Origin: Lentzea sp. NBRC 102530
GTDB lineage: Bacteria; Actinomycetota; Actinomycetes; Mycobacteriales; Pseudonocardiaceae
Assembly: GCF_030269365.1 (NCBI RefSeq)
Contig: NZ_BSTF01000025.1
Span: 37,313-101,312, forward strand
Direction of reading: 5' to 3'
DNA length: 64,000 bases
Numbering within the stretch: the first letter of the stretch is position 1; each line of letters opens with the position of its first letter. The notes beneath the pieces were generated by a model. That model made no database searches, was not told the DNA's origin, and was given only the letters and a program-made list of their open reading frames with translations. This document shows positions 8,941 through 17,555 of the stretch, piece by piece. The position numbers and the translations under genes are program-made.

Positions 8941-9497
8941 GTAGTGCCCTGGCAGCCGTGGACGCCGGAATCGAACCGGTGCGCGTGGCGGTGGAGTCCC
9001 GTGACCTGATCAGCGCGGCCGGTGTGACGCACCTGCTGAAGACCTCGCCACGGGTGCGGGTGGTGCAGGACCGCTCGGACGCGCACGTGCTGCTGGCCCT
9101 GGTGAACGAGCTGTGCGCGCAGCAGGCCGCCCGGCTGCGCGCGTCGGGGTCGGCGAGGATCGTGGTGATCGCGGCCCGCGTGCACGACCTCACCCCGTCG
9201 ATCGCGGCCCAGGCCGGGCTCGCGATCCCGTTGCGGCGCGCGGACGTCAACGCCGAACGGCTGGTCAAACTCCTCGTCGGCGGCCAGGCCGTGCAGGACC
9301 GCGCGGCCGTGCTGAACGACCGCGACCTCCAGCTGCTCAAGCTCCTCGCCGACGGCGCGACGATCGCCGAGGTGGCGGCCCGGCTGTTCTGCTCGGAACG
9401 CACCGTCAAGTACGCGCTGCACCAGCTGCTGGAACGGTTCGGGCTGCGCAACCGGGTGCACGCCGTCGCGTGGGCGTTGCGGTCGGGCCTGCTCTAA
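8937..9497 (+). CDS. LuxR-family orphan regulator with pseudo-receiver
   Basis: The 186-residue protein has a short receiver-like N-terminus (RVAVESRDLISAAGVTHLLK) and a C-terminal LuxR HTH (LLADGATIAEVAARLFCSER then TVKYALHQLLERFGLRN). The receiver lacks a recognisable acidic pocket and phosphoacceptor Asp, so it is probably not a phosphorylation switch. The ATG at 8937 overlaps the MaoC stop (ATGA), so expression is coupled to the fatty-acid operon. It converges on the LuxR-AAA gene, with the two stops overlapping. Confidence 0.82.
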   Translation: MSSALAAVDAGIEPVRVAVESRDLISAAGVTHLLKTSPRVRVVQDRSDAHVLLALVNELCAQQAARLRASGSARIVVIAARVHDLTPSIAAQAGLAIPLRRADVNAERLVKLLVGGQAVQDRAAVLNDRDLQLLKLLADGATIAEVAARLFCSERTVKYALHQLLERFGLRNRVHAVAWALRSGLL

Positions 9498-11431
9498 CGG
9501 CCGAAGACGGAGGAGAGCTGCACCCGCCTGCTGATCCCGACCTTGCGGTAGACCCGGGTGAGGTGCAGTTCGACGGCGCGCTGGGTGACGCCGAACCGTT
9601 CCGCGATCACCCGGTTCGTCTCGCCTTCGAGCACCAGCGAGACGATGCGCGACTCGTGCGGCGTCAGCTTCTCCCACGCCGCCGAACGCAACGGCCGTCG
9701 CGGTGCCACGAGCGCCGCCCGCGCCCGGTCCACCAGCTCCGCCACGCCCGCCCGTTCGGCGTCGGCCAAAGCGGACCGCGCGGCGCCGAGCGCGAGGTGC
9801 ATGCGAGCCCGTTGGTGCAGCAGCACCGTGCACGCCCACGCCGGTGGCAGGTCTCCCGTGTAACCGAGGCGCACCAACATCTCCCGCGCCTCGCCCGGCC
9901 GTCCGTCGTCCACACAGGACGCCACGAACGCGGCCGCCCCCAACGCCACGCAGCCCCGTGCGGGCGACGCCTGGGCGAGATCGCGCATCAGCCGCGCCAC
10001 CACGGCGTGCTCGTCGAGCCGGGCCCACATCTCCCACGCCGTCAGCCAGTCCTGCTCCGCGCCGACGAGCCGGGCCCGCAGCCGCGGCAGGAACTCGAGC
10101 AGCACCCGCGCCGAACCCCGGTGCAGCAGCGCGAGTCCGGCCAGCGCGAGCGCCGGCACCACGCGGGGGCCGTCCGCGGGCAGGTCCCGCAACGCCTGTT
10201 CCGGGTCCGCGGGCACCTCCGGCGGAGCCCCGACGCCCAGCACGTCCTCGTCGCACTGCCAGTCGAGGACCACGGCGGCGACCCAGTCCCCCGCGACGCC
10301 CTGCTGCCGGGCCAGCTCGCCGGCCCGCGGCGGGATGCCGCAGCGCAGGTGGAGGTCCGCCATCCCCACCGCCACCCGCGCCGCGATCTCGGCGCTCTGC
10401 GGCTCGCGCAGGGCGGCCCGCAGGCACCGGGCGGCCAGCTCGGCCCGTCCGGCGGCCCGGTGCAGCCGTGCGGCGTCGTGCAGCACAGGTGCCACCCAGT
10501 GCGCGCCCACGGGTTCCGCGCACGCCACCACGTGCTCCGCGACGGCGGCCGGTGGGTCACAGCGCCGGTGCAGCACCTCCGACGCCGCGCGGTGCAGCCG
10601 GTCGCGCGCCTCGGGCGTCATCTCGTGCCGGATCGCGTGTCCGAGCGCCGGTGACTGGACCCGCATCGGCTCTCCCACGGCCAGACGGGTGTCCACGAGC
10701 CGTTCGAACGCGGCGAGCGCACGCAACGACGCGAGCCCCGCGACCTCACCCAGCACGTCCAGCGACGCGGTACCCAGCACAGCCAGCGCCCGTGCGACGG
10801 CCACGGCGTCCGCGTCCAGCACCTCCCAGCTGCGCCGCACGGCCCGCAACAGCCGCGGCAGCCGCAGTCCCGGCAACGCCCCCGGCAACGCCGCCACGTC
10901 TTGGACGGCCTCCAAGACGTCGCTGAGCACGCCGGGCGCGCCCCCGCTGTACTCCAGGCACGCGGCCGCGAGCTCCGGCGAGACCTCGGCGTCGAACCGC
11001 CGCCGGATCATCTCCGCCACGTCCTGCGCGCCGATCGGCCGCAACGGCACCCGCACGGCGCCCACGACCGCCAGTTCGTCGGGATCGCAGTCCCCCGCGA
11101 GCACGACCGCGCCCCGGAAACGCGCGAGCCGGTCGGTCTCCTCCGCGCTGAGCCGCTCGGCGTCGTCCACCACGAGCACGGTGTGCCTGTCGGCCCCGCT
11201 CAACGCCCGCACACCGCGCACCGGCCGCAACCCGCTGCGCACCGCGATAGAAGATGCAACGGAAAGCAATGCGCTCTTCCCCATACCAGTTGCACCATGC
11301 ACAACGCACGAGCGAGCGCCAGCGCCGATCGCGTCCGTCAGGGCGGTGATCTCCCGCTCGCGGCCCACGAGCAGGTCACCGGCCCTGCGCACGGCGGTCC
11401 CGACGAGGCCGGGGCGAAGTGGGGCAACCAT
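9494..11431 (-). CDS. Large ATP-binding LuxR-family regulator (LAL/STAND)
   Basis: The 645-residue protein starts at ATG 11431 (GGGAGAC upstream); a 53-codon in-frame extension looks non-coding. An AAA/STAND domain near the N-terminus has Walker A GATGMGKSA and Walker B TVLVVDDAE. A helical sensor region follows, and a LuxR HTH sits at the C-terminus (LTPHESRIVSLVLEGETNRV then VELHLTRVYRKVGISRR). LAL proteins are large activators, often of secondary metabolism or sugar use; the inducer here is unknown. It converges with the orphan LuxR gene and is divergent from the SsgA-like gene. Confidence 0.87.
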   Translation of the reverse strand: MVAPLRPGLVGTAVRRAGDLLVGREREITALTDAIGAGARSCVVHGATGMGKSALLSVASSIAVRSGLRPVRGVRALSGADRHTVLVVDDAERLSAEETDRLARFRGAVVLAGDCDPDELAVVGAVRVPLRPIGAQDVAEMIRRRFDAEVSPELAAACLEYSGGAPGVLSDVLEAVQDVAALPGALPGLRLPRLLRAVRRSWEVLDADAVAVARALAVLGTASLDVLGEVAGLASLRALAAFERLVDTRLAVGEPMRVQSPALGHAIRHEMTPEARDRLHRAASEVLHRRCDPPAAVAEHVVACAEPVGAHWVAPVLHDAARLHRAAGRAELAARCLRAALREPQSAEIAARVAVGMADLHLRCGIPPRAGELARQQGVAGDWVAAVVLDWQCDEDVLGVGAPPEVPADPEQALRDLPADGPRVVPALALAGLALLHRGSARVLLEFLPRLRARLVGAEQDWLTAWEMWARLDEHAVVARLMRDLAQASPARGCVALGAAAFVASCVDDGRPGEAREMLVRLGYTGDLPPAWACTVLLHQRARMHLALGAARSALADAERAGVAELVDRARAALVAPRRPLRSAAWEKLTPHESRIVSLVLEGETNRVIAERFGVTQRAVELHLTRVYRKVGISRRVQLSSVFGR

Positions 11432-11556
11432 GTCTCCCAGCAAATCGCGCGCGGACCGGCAGGACCACGCAGAAGCACCGGCAGAAGTTCCGCAGGTCTG
11501 CCCAAACGCACAGCGCGGCGGCACGAACCGAGACACGAGAACGCGAAAACCATTCG

Positions 11557-11570
11557 ACCAATCAATTGGT
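11557..11570. promoter_or_regulatory. Inverted repeat between LAL and SsgA-like genes
   Basis: ACCAAT-CA-ATTGGT lies in an unusually AT-rich patch of the 223-base divergent region upstream of both the LAL regulator and the SsgA-like gene. It could be an operator or part of a promoter; no consensus promoter is clear. The rest of the intergenic region shows nothing I recognise. Confidence 0.35.
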
Positions 11571-11654
11571 AATCGACAGCTCGGATCCATGAACCATTTC
11601 GGCGCTCATTACGTGATTCCTTGAGTACACCGGCGAACACTTCAGGGAGTCCCG

Positions 11655-12038
11655 ATGCGGGTCGCGTCACGCACCGTCTTCGACTTCGTCCGGCCCGACG
11701 GTTCCACCGCCCCGGTCGAGACCGAACTGATCTACCAGGCAGAAGACCCGTTCGCGGTCACCATGCGGTTCCACGCGGGCGGCACGGTCGCCACCTGGGT
11801 CATGGGCAGGGACCTGGTCACGGAGGGCATGAGCATGAGAGCCGGCGACGGGGACGTGCGGCTGTGGCCGGTGTCGAGCCGGGTGCTGCGGCTCGAACTC
11901 GTCTCCGACCGGCACGTCACGGTGTTCCGGCTGCCGTCGGTGACGCTGCGGAAGTTCCTCGACGCGGCCTACCGGCTGGTGCCGCCGGGCACGGAGCGGT
12001 TCGACGCCGACGCGTTCCTGAGCACCGTTTTGCGCTGA
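11655..12038 (+). CDS. SsgA-like sporulation and cell-division regulator
   Basis: This 127-residue protein has the SsgA/SsgB (SALP) pattern: VFDFVRPDGSTAPVETELIY, DPFAVTMRFH, VTWVMGRDLVTEG-like WVMGRDLVTEG, and a C-terminal LPSVTLRKFLDAAYRLVP. SALPs occur only in morphologically complex actinomycetes and help position septa and remodel the wall during sporulation. The start is ATG at 11655 behind AGGGAG. The family's length is similar, so it appears complete. Which SALP this is (SsgB or another) cannot be decided here. Confidence 0.9.
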   Translation: MRVASRTVFDFVRPDGSTAPVETELIYQAEDPFAVTMRFHAGGTVATWVMGRDLVTEGMSMRAGDGDVRLWPVSSRVLRLELVSDRHVTVFRLPSVTLRKFLDAAYRLVPPGTERFDADAFLSTVLR

Positions 12039-12048
12039 CCGCGTTCCC

Positions 12049-14304
12049 TCACGCCCCGGCGAGCCGCTCCCGCACGTCGGCGGCGATGTCCCGGGTGACG
12101 TCGGTGTCCCACCGTTCGCAGGCGGCGAGCGCGTCGCGCAGGTGCCGTTGGCGCGCGGTGCGGTCGTGGCGTGCCTCGGCGTTGGCGGCGAGTTCGCGCA
12201 GGATCTCGATCTCGGCGAGGCCGTCGCCGATCACCCGGAACTCCGCGAGCGCGTGGCCGAGGTCCTCGTCGGACGCGTCGAGCCGGTCCGCCGCGCGGTG
12301 GGCGAGGCCGCGGTGCCAGCGGGTGCGGGCGAGCCACGACGCCATCCGGGCGCGCCGGTAGACGTCCTCGGCCTCCGTCAGCGCCGCGACGGCGTCGTCC
12401 GGCCTGTCGACGTCTATCAGCGCGAGGCCGAGCCATCCGAGCGTGCGGCCCAGTGCGGAGAGTTCGTAGATGGAGCCGGCGTAAGCACGTTGGTGCTCGG
12501 CGACCTGCTCGTGCGCGGTCACGGCCGCGATCGGGCGGTTCATCAGGCGCCACAACACCCCGAGCACCGAACGCGCGTAGTGCTCGTCCTTCGGTTCGCG
12601 CATCGAGTCGACGGCCTTGAGGCACACGCGTTCGGCGTCGTCGAAGTGGCCGAGGCCGCTGTGCGCGGCGGACGCGATCAGCCAGATCCAGCCGAGGTGC
12701 CCCGTCTCGCCCGAGGTCTCGGCGATCCGGGCCGCGCGGGTGAGCACCTCCAGTGCCGGGCCGGGGGCGTGGGCGACGTCGAACAGCGCCCAGCCGAGCT
12801 GGCCCAGCACGACGACCTCCTGCCACGGCTCGCGGGCGGACGCGAGGGCGAGGCGGTAGACGCGTTCCCAGACCAGGCCCGGTTCGATGGCGGAGTAGTG
12901 CGAGAGGGCGATCACCGCGCCGGTCACGTCGTCGTGCAGGCCGCGGGCCTGGGCCCGTTCGACGATCTCGGGCAGCAGGTCGCGGTGGTCGTCCAGCCAG
13001 CGCCGGCCCGTCGCCACGTCGGGGAAGGGCTGGTCCCCGGCGGTGACGCGGCGTGCGTCGCCCGTCTGTCCGAAGAGGACTCCCGCCGCGGTCGTCCGCC
13101 GCAGCAGCCAGGCGAGCATCCTGCGGTCGGCGTCGTCGTCGGTGGTGTCGATCAGGCCGTGGGCGAACGTCCGCACCAGGCCGTGCATCGCGTACCCGCG
13201 GTCGTCGGGGTCGAGCAGGCTGACGTCGGCGAGCTCCTCCAGCGCCCGTTCGGCCTCGGCCGCCGGGATCGCGGCCAGTTCGGCGGCGAGGCCGGGGGTG
13301 ACGTGCGCACCGACGAGCAGGCCGAGGCGCCGGAACACCAGCCGCGCGGTCTCGGGCAGGTGGGCGAGCGACACCTCGAACGCGCCGCGCACGTCCAGGT
13401 CACCCGCGGTGAGCGCGGCCAGCCTGCGTTCTCGGATCTGTTCCAAGAGGTGGCGCAGCGGCCAGCCCGGGCGGCTGGCGAGGCGGTTGCCCGCGATCCG
13501 CAGCGCGAGCGGCGACATCCCGCACAGCCGCACGAGGTCCAGCGCGGCACCGGGGTCGGCCGCCACCCGCTCCGCGCCGACGATGGACGCGAGCAGCTCG
13601 GTCGCGCACGATTCGGTGAGGCCGCCGAGCCGCACCCGGGTCGCCCCGGCCAGTCCGGCCAGGCGCCGCCGGGACGTCACGATCGTGAGGCAGCCCGAGT
13701 CCGCTTGAAGCGCGCGGACCTCCTCCTCTGTGCTCGCACCGTCCAGCACGAGCAGCAAGCGTTTGCCAGCCACCAACGACCGGTAGAGGCGCATCTGGCC
13801 GTGTGCGTCCTCCGGCACGTGTTCCGCCGGTACTCCGAGGTCCTTGAGCAACCGCTGCAACGGCCGTGCGGACCCCTCGACGTCGATGAACAACTGACCG
13901 TCCGGAAAGCGCCCCTCCAACAGATGCGCAGCCCTCACGGCGAGGCTCGTCTTACCGGTGCCGGCAACCCCATGGACGACCACGAGCCCATGCGGCGTCT
14001 TCGCGATGGCGTCGAGTTCGGCGTCACGCCCGATGAGGTCCGCGACGTACATCGGCACCGACCAGACCGGACTGGCCTGCGTGACCCGTCCCGTCCGGGC
14101 GAGCCGGCGCAACTCGGCCCGGTCGCCCTCGTCGAGCCCCAACGCGTCCAGCAACGCCTCGGTGGTGCGGCGCTGCGGCGACCGCGCCCGCCCGCGTTCC
14201 ATGTCGCTGATCGCGCGCACGCTCACGCCGGACCGATCGCTGAGCTCCTCCTGGCTGAGCCCGGCGTTCCTGCGGTGCTGCACGAGCCGGGCGCCGAACA
14301 TCAT
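12049..14304 (-). CDS. XRE-HTH / NB-ARC / TPR regulator
   Basis: The 751-residue protein has an N-terminal XRE HTH (LVQHRRNAGLSQEELSDRSG, ending IERG-like DMERGRAR). An NB-ARC ATPase follows (Walker A GVAGTGKTS, Walker B LLLVLDGAS, GLPLA-like GMSPLALRIAG), then a long TPR-like helical C-terminus (~400-751). It resembles the AfsR/NB-ARC signal-transduction ATPases but has an XRE rather than a SARP DNA-binding domain. Its stop lies 10 bases after the convergent SsgA-like stop. It starts 10 bases after the GntR gene on the same strand and may be co-transcribed with it. The signal is unknown. Confidence 0.88.
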   Translation of the reverse strand: MMFGARLVQHRRNAGLSQEELSDRSGVSVRAISDMERGRARSPQRRTTEALLDALGLDEGDRAELRRLARTGRVTQASPVWSVPMYVADLIGRDAELDAIAKTPHGLVVVHGVAGTGKTSLAVRAAHLLEGRFPDGQLFIDVEGSARPLQRLLKDLGVPAEHVPEDAHGQMRLYRSLVAGKRLLLVLDGASTEEEVRALQADSGCLTIVTSRRRLAGLAGATRVRLGGLTESCATELLASIVGAERVAADPGAALDLVRLCGMSPLALRIAGNRLASRPGWPLRHLLEQIRERRLAALTAGDLDVRGAFEVSLAHLPETARLVFRRLGLLVGAHVTPGLAAELAAIPAAEAERALEELADVSLLDPDDRGYAMHGLVRTFAHGLIDTTDDDADRRMLAWLLRRTTAAGVLFGQTGDARRVTAGDQPFPDVATGRRWLDDHRDLLPEIVERAQARGLHDDVTGAVIALSHYSAIEPGLVWERVYRLALASAREPWQEVVVLGQLGWALFDVAHAPGPALEVLTRAARIAETSGETGHLGWIWLIASAAHSGLGHFDDAERVCLKAVDSMREPKDEHYARSVLGVLWRLMNRPIAAVTAHEQVAEHQRAYAGSIYELSALGRTLGWLGLALIDVDRPDDAVAALTEAEDVYRRARMASWLARTRWHRGLAHRAADRLDASDEDLGHALAEFRVIGDGLAEIEILRELAANAEARHDRTARQRHLRDALAACERWDTDVTRDIAADVRERLAGA

Positions 14305-14314
14305 GCGACAGAAG

Positions 14315-14968
14315 TTAGTGGGTCAAACTGGTGAGCATCTGCGCGCACACGCGGGAGAGGTGCCGGCGCATCACGGCCCCCGCCTTGGCCGCGTCCCCGT
14401 CCGCGATCGCCCGCACGAGTTCGTCGTGGTCGTCCATCGACGCGTGCTGGTGCGGCGGATCGTCCTCCAGCGAACTGCGCAACAGCACCACCCGCTGCTG
14501 CACGAGCCGAACCTGCTCGGCGATGTACGGGCTGCGCGCCGCGTCCAGCAACGTCTGGTGGAACGCGAGGTCCAGCCGGTACGGGAACGGCTGCCCCGCC
14601 CGGTAGTTGCGCCTGCTCTCCGCGCACACGTCCTGCAGCCGCACGAGGTCGACATCGGTCCGCCGCGACGCCGCGTGCTCGGCCGCCGCGCACTCCAGGG
14701 CCGTCCGCAACTCGAACAACGCCTTCACGTCCTCGGGCGTCGCGTCCGGCACGAACGCACCCCGGTGCGGCACCAGCGTCAACAGCCCTTCGGACGCGAG
14801 GTGCCGGATCGCCTCGCGCAACGGCCCGCGGCTGATGCCGAGCTGCTGCGCGACCTCGACCTCGTTGACCCGGGAGCCAGGAGGGATCTCCCCGGTCAGC
14901 ACCTGCTCTCGCAGCACGTCCACGGCCTGCCCGGCCAGACTGAGGTGCAGAGGGGTCGGGGGTGTCAC
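14315..14968 (-). CDS. GntR-family (FadR/FCD) regulator
   Basis: The 217-residue protein has a winged HTH (VNEVEVAQQLGISRGPLREA) and a C-terminal FCD ligand domain with helical metal/ligand residues (DLAFHQTLLDAA, MDDHDELVRAI, MRRHLSRV). The start is GTG at 14968. It is divergent from the asparaginase gene across 100 bases holding a perfect 16-bp palindrome. It is therefore the probable repressor of the asparaginase, with an amino acid or organic acid as ligand. That pairing is inferred from position. Confidence 0.88.
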   Translation of the reverse strand: MTPPTPLHLSLAGQAVDVLREQVLTGEIPPGSRVNEVEVAQQLGISRGPLREAIRHLASEGLLTLVPHRGAFVPDATPEDVKALFELRTALECAAAEHAASRRTDVDLVRLQDVCAESRRNYRAGQPFPYRLDLAFHQTLLDAARSPYIAEQVRLVQQRVVLLRSSLEDDPPHQHASMDDHDELVRAIADGDAAKAGAVMRRHLSRVCAQMLTSLTH

Positions 14969-15022
14969 CTTCGTCTCCTGATCTGGACGGCACCGGCCGT
15001 CCTCCCGCTAAACTAGCGAACG

Positions 15023-15044
15023 TGTCAACTGTCGACAGTTGGCA
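15023..15044. promoter_or_regulatory. Perfect palindrome, putative GntR operator
   Basis: CAACTGTCGACAGTTG at 15026-15041 is a perfect 16-bp palindrome. It extends to TG...CA at 15023 and 15044 with one mismatched pair. It lies 27 bases before the asparaginase ATG, in the region shared with the divergent GntR gene. The central TGTCGACA fits the GT-N-AC core seen at FadR/FCD-type operators. Confidence 0.7.
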
Positions 15045-15068
15045 GATTTCGGACTCGGGAGGGGCGGC

Positions 15069-16022
15069 ATGGGACACGAAGTCGTGGCGGAGGTCTGGCG
15101 GGGCGACTTCCTGGAGTCCGTGCACCACGGCACCGTCGTGGCCACCGACGCGTCCGGCTGGCCCGTGGTGTCGGTCGGCCGGCCCGGCGACGTGGCGTTC
15201 CCCCGGTCGTCCAACAAGCCGTTGCAGGCACTCGCGATGCTGCGTTCCGGCCTCGAGTTGGACGGGTCGCTGCTGGCCCTCGCCTGCGCTTCGCACTCCG
15301 GCGAGGACTTCCACGTTCGCGGGGCTCTGCAGATCCTGGCCTCGGCCGGGTTGAGCGAGGACGCGCTGCAGTGCACGCCCGACCTGCCGCTGGGCGAGGA
15401 AGCCCGCGCTCAGCACCTCGCCTCGGGGCGGTCGGCCGCTCCGAAGTACATGAACTGCTCCGGGAAGCACGCGGCGATGCTGGCCACCTGCGTGGTGAAC
15501 GGGTGGTCGACCGATGACTACCTCGACCCTTCGCACCCGTTGCAGGTCGCCACGCGGGCGACCATCGAGGACGTGGCCGGCGAGCCCGTCGCCCAGGTCG
15601 GGGTGGACGGGTGCGGGGCGCCGATCTTCGCCATCTCCCTCACCGGGCTGGCGCGGGCGTTCGGACGGCTCGCGGCTGCCGCGCCGGGGACGCTGGAGCA
15701 CCGGGTCGCCGCGGCCATGAACGCCCACCCGGAGTGGGTGGGCGGGACCGGCCGGGACGTCACCGAGCTCATGTCGGCACTGCCTGGCGTCATCGCCAAG
15801 GACGGGGCCGAAGGGGTGTACGCGGTCGGGCTGCCCTCCGGGGAGGGGGTGGCGCTGAAGATCGCCGACGGGTCGTCCCGGGCTCGGGCCGTGGTCGTGG
15901 TGGCCGTGTTGCGACGGCTCGGGGTGGACGTGTCTTCGGTGGAGGGGCTGGCCACCGTTCCCGTGCTGGGGCACGGACGTGCTGTGGGGGCGGTTCGGCC
16001 GTCGCTGGCCATCGCCAGTTGA
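15069..16022 (+). CDS. L-asparaginase (AnsA/type II bacterial PF06089 family)
   Basis: The 317-residue enzyme would hydrolyse L-asparagine to aspartate and ammonia. It matches the actinobacterial/Rhizobium-type asparaginase rather than the E. coli fold. Landmarks are SSNKPLQALAML, ACASHSGEDFHV, YMNCSGKHAAMLATC and VGVDGCGAPIFAISL. No signal peptide is seen, so it is probably cytosolic. I chose the ATG at 15069 behind GGGAGGGG; a TTG 30 bases upstream would lie within the operator. Control by the divergent GntR is likely. Confidence 0.88.
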   Translation: MGHEVVAEVWRGDFLESVHHGTVVATDASGWPVVSVGRPGDVAFPRSSNKPLQALAMLRSGLELDGSLLALACASHSGEDFHVRGALQILASAGLSEDALQCTPDLPLGEEARAQHLASGRSAAPKYMNCSGKHAAMLATCVVNGWSTDDYLDPSHPLQVATRATIEDVAGEPVAQVGVDGCGAPIFAISLTGLARAFGRLAAAAPGTLEHRVAAAMNAHPEWVGGTGRDVTELMSALPGVIAKDGAEGVYAVGLPSGEGVALKIADGSSRARAVVVVAVLRRLGVDVSSVEGLATVPVLGHGRAVGAVRPSLAIAS

Positions 16023-16030
16023 CGCGGCGG

Positions 16031-16450
16031 TCAGCTGAGCCGATCCAGTGACCGGTGGTACCCGCGGAAGTCGAAGAAGGTCAGGCCTTCGCACCGCGCG
16101 CCGGACCGGATCTCGTCCGCCGTCCACGCGTGGTCGCTGTAGTCGTCCGTGGCGACCCCACCCGCGTCGAGCAGGGCCAGGACGAGGCGGCGCACCTGCT
16201 CGGTGCCGTCGACCCGGCCGGACACGTCGATCTGCACCGCCCAGGAGGGCCGGCCACCGAACGCCGCGGTCAGCTGCTCGACGGCCTCGGGCTCCCAGTC
16301 CTGGTAGAGGCAGCCCTCGGCTTCGGAGTCCAGGTCGACGTACAGCGCGTCGTCGACGAACCACGGTGTGTTCTGGCGCGGTGAGAGCGCGTCGAGCACG
16401 GCGGCGACGCCGGCCCGGTCCAGCCGCGGGAACACGAACACCGAGCGCAT
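16031..16450 (-). CDS. Hypothetical protein
   Basis: The 139-residue soluble protein begins MRSVFVFPRLDRAGVAAVLD and ends FFDFRGYHRSLDRLS. I do not recognise a family. It is mixed alpha/beta by eye, acidic, with tryptophans in PSWAVQIDVSGRVDG and TPWFVDDALYVDLDS. The start at ATG 16450 is a choice; the ribosome site is weak and a 21-codon in-frame extension exists. It converges with the asparaginase gene (9-base gap). Confidence 0.55.
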   Translation of the reverse strand: MRSVFVFPRLDRAGVAAVLDALSPRQNTPWFVDDALYVDLDSEAEGCLYQDWEPEAVEQLTAAFGGRPSWAVQIDVSGRVDGTEQVRRLVLALLDAGGVATDDYSDHAWTADEIRSGARCEGLTFFDFRGYHRSLDRLS

Positions 16451-16560
16451 GCGGCGAGGATGCCAGACGCAGACAGCCGGATCACGCCGGTTTTCGCGTG
16501 CGTTGACCGTCAACGGCTGTCACACCGGAATGTTCACCCTCTGCCACTAGGCTGGTGGTT

Positions 16561-16851
16561 ATGGGCGATTCGAAGGACGAGAACGAGAGACTCCAGGAGG
16601 AGCTCATCGGCCTCGACCCCCACGACCCCGAGACGAAGGCGTTCGCCGACCATCTCGACAAGATGCGGCGGCAGCGGCCCGGGTACACGGTCGAGGGGTA
16701 TCTGGACGGCGTGCAGGACTTCGCGGACTCCGCCAACCGCACGACCGGGCACCAGCGTCTCGTCGCCGTGCTCGTGGTGGGGCTGATCCTGCTCGGGGTG
16801 CTCCTCACGATCTGGTTCGCCCTCGGCGACATCCTCGCCATCATCTTCTGA
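16561..16851 (+). CDS. Small single-pass membrane protein
   Basis: This 96-residue protein has a charged N-terminal two-thirds (MGDSKDENERLQEELIGLDP, then helical KAFADHLDKMRRQRPG). One C-terminal transmembrane helix follows (LVAVLVVGLILLGVLLTIWFA). It is probably anchored with the N-terminus inside. I recognise no family. It lies upstream of msrB, with a 96-base gap. Confidence 0.6.
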   Translation: MGDSKDENERLQEELIGLDPHDPETKAFADHLDKMRRQRPGYTVEGYLDGVQDFADSANRTTGHQRLVAVLVVGLILLGVLLTIWFALGDILAIIF

Positions 16852-16947
16852 CCCCGAACGAGAACGAGTCCTTAACGGGGCCTTACGGCGGGGCAGCTCG
16901 CCAGGAGCTCGGGAAGCCTCATGGGTGTGGCCGCGTTATAAAGGGAC

Positions 16948-17370
16948 ATGGAACCTGTTGTCGGCGCCACCCCCAAAGTCGTGCGTTCCGAAGAGGAATG
17001 GCGCGCCGTACTGAACCCCGCCGAGTTCGCGGTGCTGCGGCAGGCGGGCACCGAGCGTCCGTGGACCGGCGAGTACACCGAGACCAAGACCGAGGGCGTC
17101 TACGAGTGTCGTGCTTGTGGGGCCGAACTCTTCCGCAGTGACACCAAGTTCGACTCGCACTGCGGGTGGCCCTCGTTCTTCTCGCCGCTGGCCGGGGAGT
17201 CGGTGATCCTGCGGGAGGACCGGACTCTCGGCATGAAGCGCGTGGAGGTGCTCTGCGCCACGTGTCACAGCCACCTCGGGCATGTTTTCGAGGGCGAGGG
17301 GTATCCCACCCCGACGGATCAGCGCTACTGCATCAACTCCGTCTCCTTGAAACTCGTTCCGTCCGAATAG
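16948..17370 (+). CDS. msrB: Peptide-methionine (R)-S-oxide reductase
   Basis: The 140-residue enzyme reduces methionine-R-sulfoxide in proteins. It has two zinc-binding CxxC pairs (YECRACGAEL and LCATCHSHLGHVF), the fold signature FDSHCGWPSFF and the catalytic cysteine in QRYCINS. The length is standard. The start ATG at 16948 has only a weak ribosome site. It is followed by a GC hairpin and the small Cys-tail cluster. A redox-repair enzyme beside a Cys-rich peptide locus may be coincidence. Confidence 0.95.
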   Translation: MEPVVGATPKVVRSEEEWRAVLNPAEFAVLRQAGTERPWTGEYTETKTEGVYECRACGAELFRSDTKFDSHCGWPSFFSPLAGESVILREDRTLGMKRVEVLCATCHSHLGHVFEGEGYPTPTDQRYCINSVSLKLVPSE

Positions 17371-17384
17371 GAGACTGAGCCCGC

Positions 17385-17406
17385 TCCGGCCCACCCGCGG
17401 GCCGGA
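17385..17406 (+). terminator. Hairpin after msrB
   Basis: TCCGGCCC-acccgc-GGGCCGGA forms a perfect 8-bp stem 14 bases after the msrB stop and just before the ribosome site of the micro-ORF. It has no T-run. It may be a weak terminator, or the first of four hairpins in the leader of the TIGR04222 operon. Confidence 0.5.
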
Positions 17407-17424
17407 CAGACCTGGGAGGCAGAA

Positions 17425-17487
17425 ATGATCTTCTTCGGTACTGACGGTGAAGGCTCCGGCGGAGTCGATGGCGGCTCGTCGAGCTAG
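17425..17487 (+). CDS. 20-residue micro-ORF, Gly/Ser-rich
   Basis: The ORF runs from an ATG at 17425 to TAG at 17487. A strong GGGAGG ribosome site sits 5 bases upstream, better than those of most genes here. The peptide starts MIFFGTDGEGSGG and ends DGGSSS, so it is rich in Gly, Ser and Asp, with a hydrophobic IFF start and no cysteine. It lies between msrB and the first TIGR04222 gene and is flanked by hairpins. It could be a leader peptide for attenuation, a small RiPP-like peptide, or chance. Conservation next to TIGR04222 genes would decide. Confidence 0.4.
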   Translation: MIFFGTDGEGSGGVDGGSSS

Positions 17488-17497
17488 TGGCGTGACC

Positions 17498-17525
17498 GTG
17501 GAACGTCGCCGTGACGACGTTCCAC
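17498..17525 (+). terminator. Perfect 11-bp stem-loop after the micro-ORF
   Basis: GTGGAACGTCG-ccgtga-CGACGTTCCAC folds into an 11-bp perfect stem with a 6-base loop, 10 bases after the micro-ORF stop. It has no T-tract, so it is either a Rho-independent-like terminator of the actinobacterial type or an attenuator or processing hairpin for the downstream operon. Confidence 0.55.
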
Positions 17526-17555
17526 CCCGGAGCATGACGGAAGACGGGCAACCCT

